Shown here: positions 7,007 to 8,364 of the stretch, piece by piece
Position numbering within the stretch: the stretch's first letter is position 1
Layout: every line of letters begins with the position of its first letter
Source: Paracoccaceae bacterium
Lineage (GTDB): Bacteria > Pseudomonadota > Alphaproteobacteria > Rhodobacterales > Rhodobacteraceae
Assembly (NCBI GenBank): GCA_007134805.1
Contig: SLKB01000067.1
Location: forward strand, 1-8,364
Length of the DNA stretch: 8,364 nucleotides
Direction of reading: 5' to 3'
The notes under the pieces: model-generated
The model's database searches: none
What the model was told of the DNA's origin: nothing
The model's input: the letters and a program-made list of their open reading frames with translations, nothing else
Translations under genes and position numbers: made by a program

Positions 7007-7339
7007 GACGGCTGTGGAAAATCTTGCAGGTCCATATCGCCAAGATGGCATGCAGCAGTTGCGCTTAAGGGCAACCGACCACCCTAAGGGCGCGTTCCCC
7101 GCAGTGCCGAACGCCGCCGCCTTTCCACTCGGGAAGTAAGCGGGCGGGCGCCATGATGAGCCTTGCAACAGCCTTCTTGCCTGGGTCGGTGGTCACCGCG
7201 GACGCGCGGGCCTTACCACAAGCGCCCATGGGACATCACGCCGCTGAAGCGCGCACCGTACAACCAATGCCGATGCGAGCATCGCAAGGCGACTGGTCGC
7301 CCCTGGGCCCTGCGCCTTCCTCGCGACGGCCGCGCGCCT
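7007..7339. other. Gene-poor interval between phnM and the copA promoter
   Basis: No convincing gene lies in these 333 bases. A TTG-started minus-strand frame of 66 codons (7168 to 6968) contains a GKAAAFGTAGNAPLGW stretch and an ALKRNC string. The latter faintly recalls the N-terminus of some DUF2244 proteins, but the frame then runs through the copA promoter, so at best it is a decayed fragment. A plus-strand frame starting at 7153 is mostly the antisense shadow of phnM. AAGGGC repeats near 7068 and 7086 are minor. Two hairpins are listed separately. Confidence 0.4.
7271..7301. repeat. Tandem pair of perfect 6-2-6 inverted repeats downstream of phnM
   Basis: CGATGC-GA-GCATCG (7271-7284) and GGCGAC-TG-GTCGCC (7288-7301) are two perfect 14-nt inverted repeats separated by three bases. 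They start about 39 bp past the phnM stop codon on the minus strand. No T-tract follows on either strand, so they are not a canonical intrinsic terminator. They could stabilise the 3' end of the phnM transcript or assist factor-dependent termination. Confidence 0.6.
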
Positions 7340-8364
7340 TCATGCCACGCGAACACCACGCACCCAGGCTGATTGCAGCATCGGCACGGACCGGGGCAGG
7401 GAGACGCGGATCAGATCGGCGCGCAGCCCCTCGCGCAGCGCGCCACGATCGGCAAGGCCGCCCGCGCGCGCGGGCGCCAAGGTCACCGACGCAAAGCCTT
7501 TCGCCAGATCGCCGAGGGCCTCGCCCAGCCGCACAGCGCCTTGCAAGAGCGATGCGGGCACATAATCCGATGACAAGATATCCAGCCGGCGCGTCGCGGC
7601 GAGATCGGCCGCCGCCACATTCCCGCTATGCGATCCGCCACGGATCAGATTGGGTGCCCCCATCATCACGGCGATCCCCGCTGCGTGGCAGGCCTCTGCA
7701 GCGTCCTGCGTGGTCGGAAACTCCGCCAGAGTGACCCCGTGCCGGACAGACGCCGAGACCTGCGCAGGCGTGGTGTCATCATGGCTCGCAAGCGTGGCCC
7801 CGAGAGCCTGGGCATGCGCCACCACCGCCGCCTCATGCGGCGCCCTGACCCGCGCGCCGAGCGCCTGCTGCTGCGCGACATGCAGGTCGAACTCGTCATC
7901 GGTCATGCCGTATTTGCCGCGTAAATACCGGCGCAACTGCGCAAGATCCGCGAATTGCCGCTGGCCTGGCGTGTGATCCATCAGGCTGACGATCCCGATC
8001 CTGTCATCAGGGCCGAACGCCTCCAACTCATCGATCAAGGTGTCCGAACAGATTTCGGCGCGCAGATGCAGGAAATGGCTGATCTTCAAGGCACCTAGGC
8101 TGCGCATCTCCATGATCTCGCTGGCAAGCCTGCGCGCATAGCGGCGGCGGCCGCGCGCAGCACCTTCCTGGTCGAGCGAGCCGACCCGCAGCGCATCATA
8201 GACTGTCGTGATCCCCGTCCTCACCAACTCGCGATCATGCGCGAGCACGGCACTGGCGTGGGGCCAGTCCACCCCGGGCCGCGGCGAGAGGTGCCGTTCG
8301 AGATTGTCGGTATGCAACTCGATCAATCCCGGCGCGATCAGATCGCCCTCGCAGTCGATCGCTC
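7340..8364 (-). CDS. phnM: Alpha-D-ribose 1-methylphosphonate 5-triphosphate diphosphatase PhnM, 3' part
   Basis: 341 codons are visible; the start lies beyond the right edge, with about 45 residues missing compared with E. coli PhnM. The protein is an amidohydrolase-fold enzyme that removes pyrophosphate from ribose methylphosphonate triphosphate in the carbon-phosphorus lyase pathway. Segments nearly identical to E. coli PhnM are seen in order: APGLIELHTDNLE, SPRPGVDWP, GITTVYDA, SLMDHTPGQRQFA, ASHDDTT, AEFPTT, MGAPNLIRGGSHSGNVAA and LDILSSDYVPASLL. The His and Asp residues in the HTDN, MDH, SHDD and SSDY segments are the likely metal and catalytic ligands. An internal TTG at 8326 is not a start, because the homologous sequence (CEGDLIAPG) continues upstream in frame to the window edge. 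It is the last gene of its strand block before the gap to copA, so the rest of a phn cluster probably lies to the right. Confidence 0.95.
   Translation of the reverse strand, partial: AIDCEGDLIAPGLIELHTDNLERHLSPRPGVDWPHASAVLAHDRELVRTGITTVYDALRVGSLDQEGAARGRRRYARRLASEIMEMRSLGALKISHFLHLRAEICSDTLIDELEAFGPDDRIGIVSLMDHTPGQRQFADLAQLRRYLRGKYGMTDDEFDLHVAQQQALGARVRAPHEAAVVAHAQALGATLASHDDTTPAQVSASVRHGVTLAEFPTTQDAAEACHAAGIAVMMGAPNLIRGGSHSGNVAAADLAATRRLDILSSDYVPASLLQGAVRLGEALGDLAKGFASVTLAPARAGGLADRGALREGLRADLIRVSLPRSVPMLQSAWVRGVRVA

Noticed and set aside
6945..7043. 33-codon upstream extension of copA
   Set aside because: It reads through the CueR promoter, so it would not be fully transcribed, and the added residues are not HMA-like.
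7153..7734. Plus-strand open frame starting ATGATG between copA and phnM
   Set aside because: Most of it is antisense to phnM, the composition is Arg/Pro-rich, and no convincing ribosome site precedes it.
1..8364. CRISPR array, tRNA, insertion sequence or defence system
   Set aside because: No regularly spaced repeats, tRNA-like folds, transposase motifs or terminal inverted repeats were seen; all major frames are explained by known metabolic, transport and regulatory genes.

Overview
The window reads as ordinary chromosomal DNA from a GC-rich alphaproteobacterium. A Rhodobacterales relative (Paracoccus/Rhodobacter type) is my best guess from codon use and gene combinations; there is no rRNA or other marker gene to confirm it. 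It holds seven protein-coding genes, two of them cut by the window edges. There is no tRNA, rRNA, CRISPR array or intact mobile element.

Layout from left to right. (1) A truncated ABC-transporter substrate-binding protein of the SBP_bac_5 class (minus strand) is divergent from a LacI-family regulator (plus strand). The gap between them carries two near-palindromic LacI-type operators as perfect 14-bp inverted arms, 31 bp centre to centre. (2) A gabT/puuE-type 4-aminobutyrate aminotransferase (minus strand), closed by a textbook UUCG-loop terminator, is divergent from a PuuR-like XRE-cupin regulator (plus strand). Two 12-bp direct repeats 20 bp apart lie just upstream of the aminotransferase start and are the likely operators. 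(3) A copper-export operon copA-cueR (minus strand) has an ATGA start/stop overlap. It is driven by a MerR-type promoter with a 19-bp spacer and a CueR dyad, so CueR appears to control its own transcription. (4) A roughly 330-bp stretch between the copA promoter and phnM has no convincing gene. It holds two adjacent perfect hairpins and perhaps a decayed coding fragment. (5) The 3' part of phnM (C-P lyase pathway, minus strand) runs off the right edge.

Three independent modules therefore sit side by side (substrate uptake, GABA/putrescine nitrogen catabolism, copper export), next to the end of a phosphonate-degradation locus. The first three each have their regulator adjacent. I found no clearly new biological system. 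The points most worth a second look are the paired LacI operators, the putative PuuR repeats, the basic AT-hook-like N-terminal extension on the aminotransferase, the self-controlled copA-cueR circuit, and the unexplained hairpin pair between phnM and copA.
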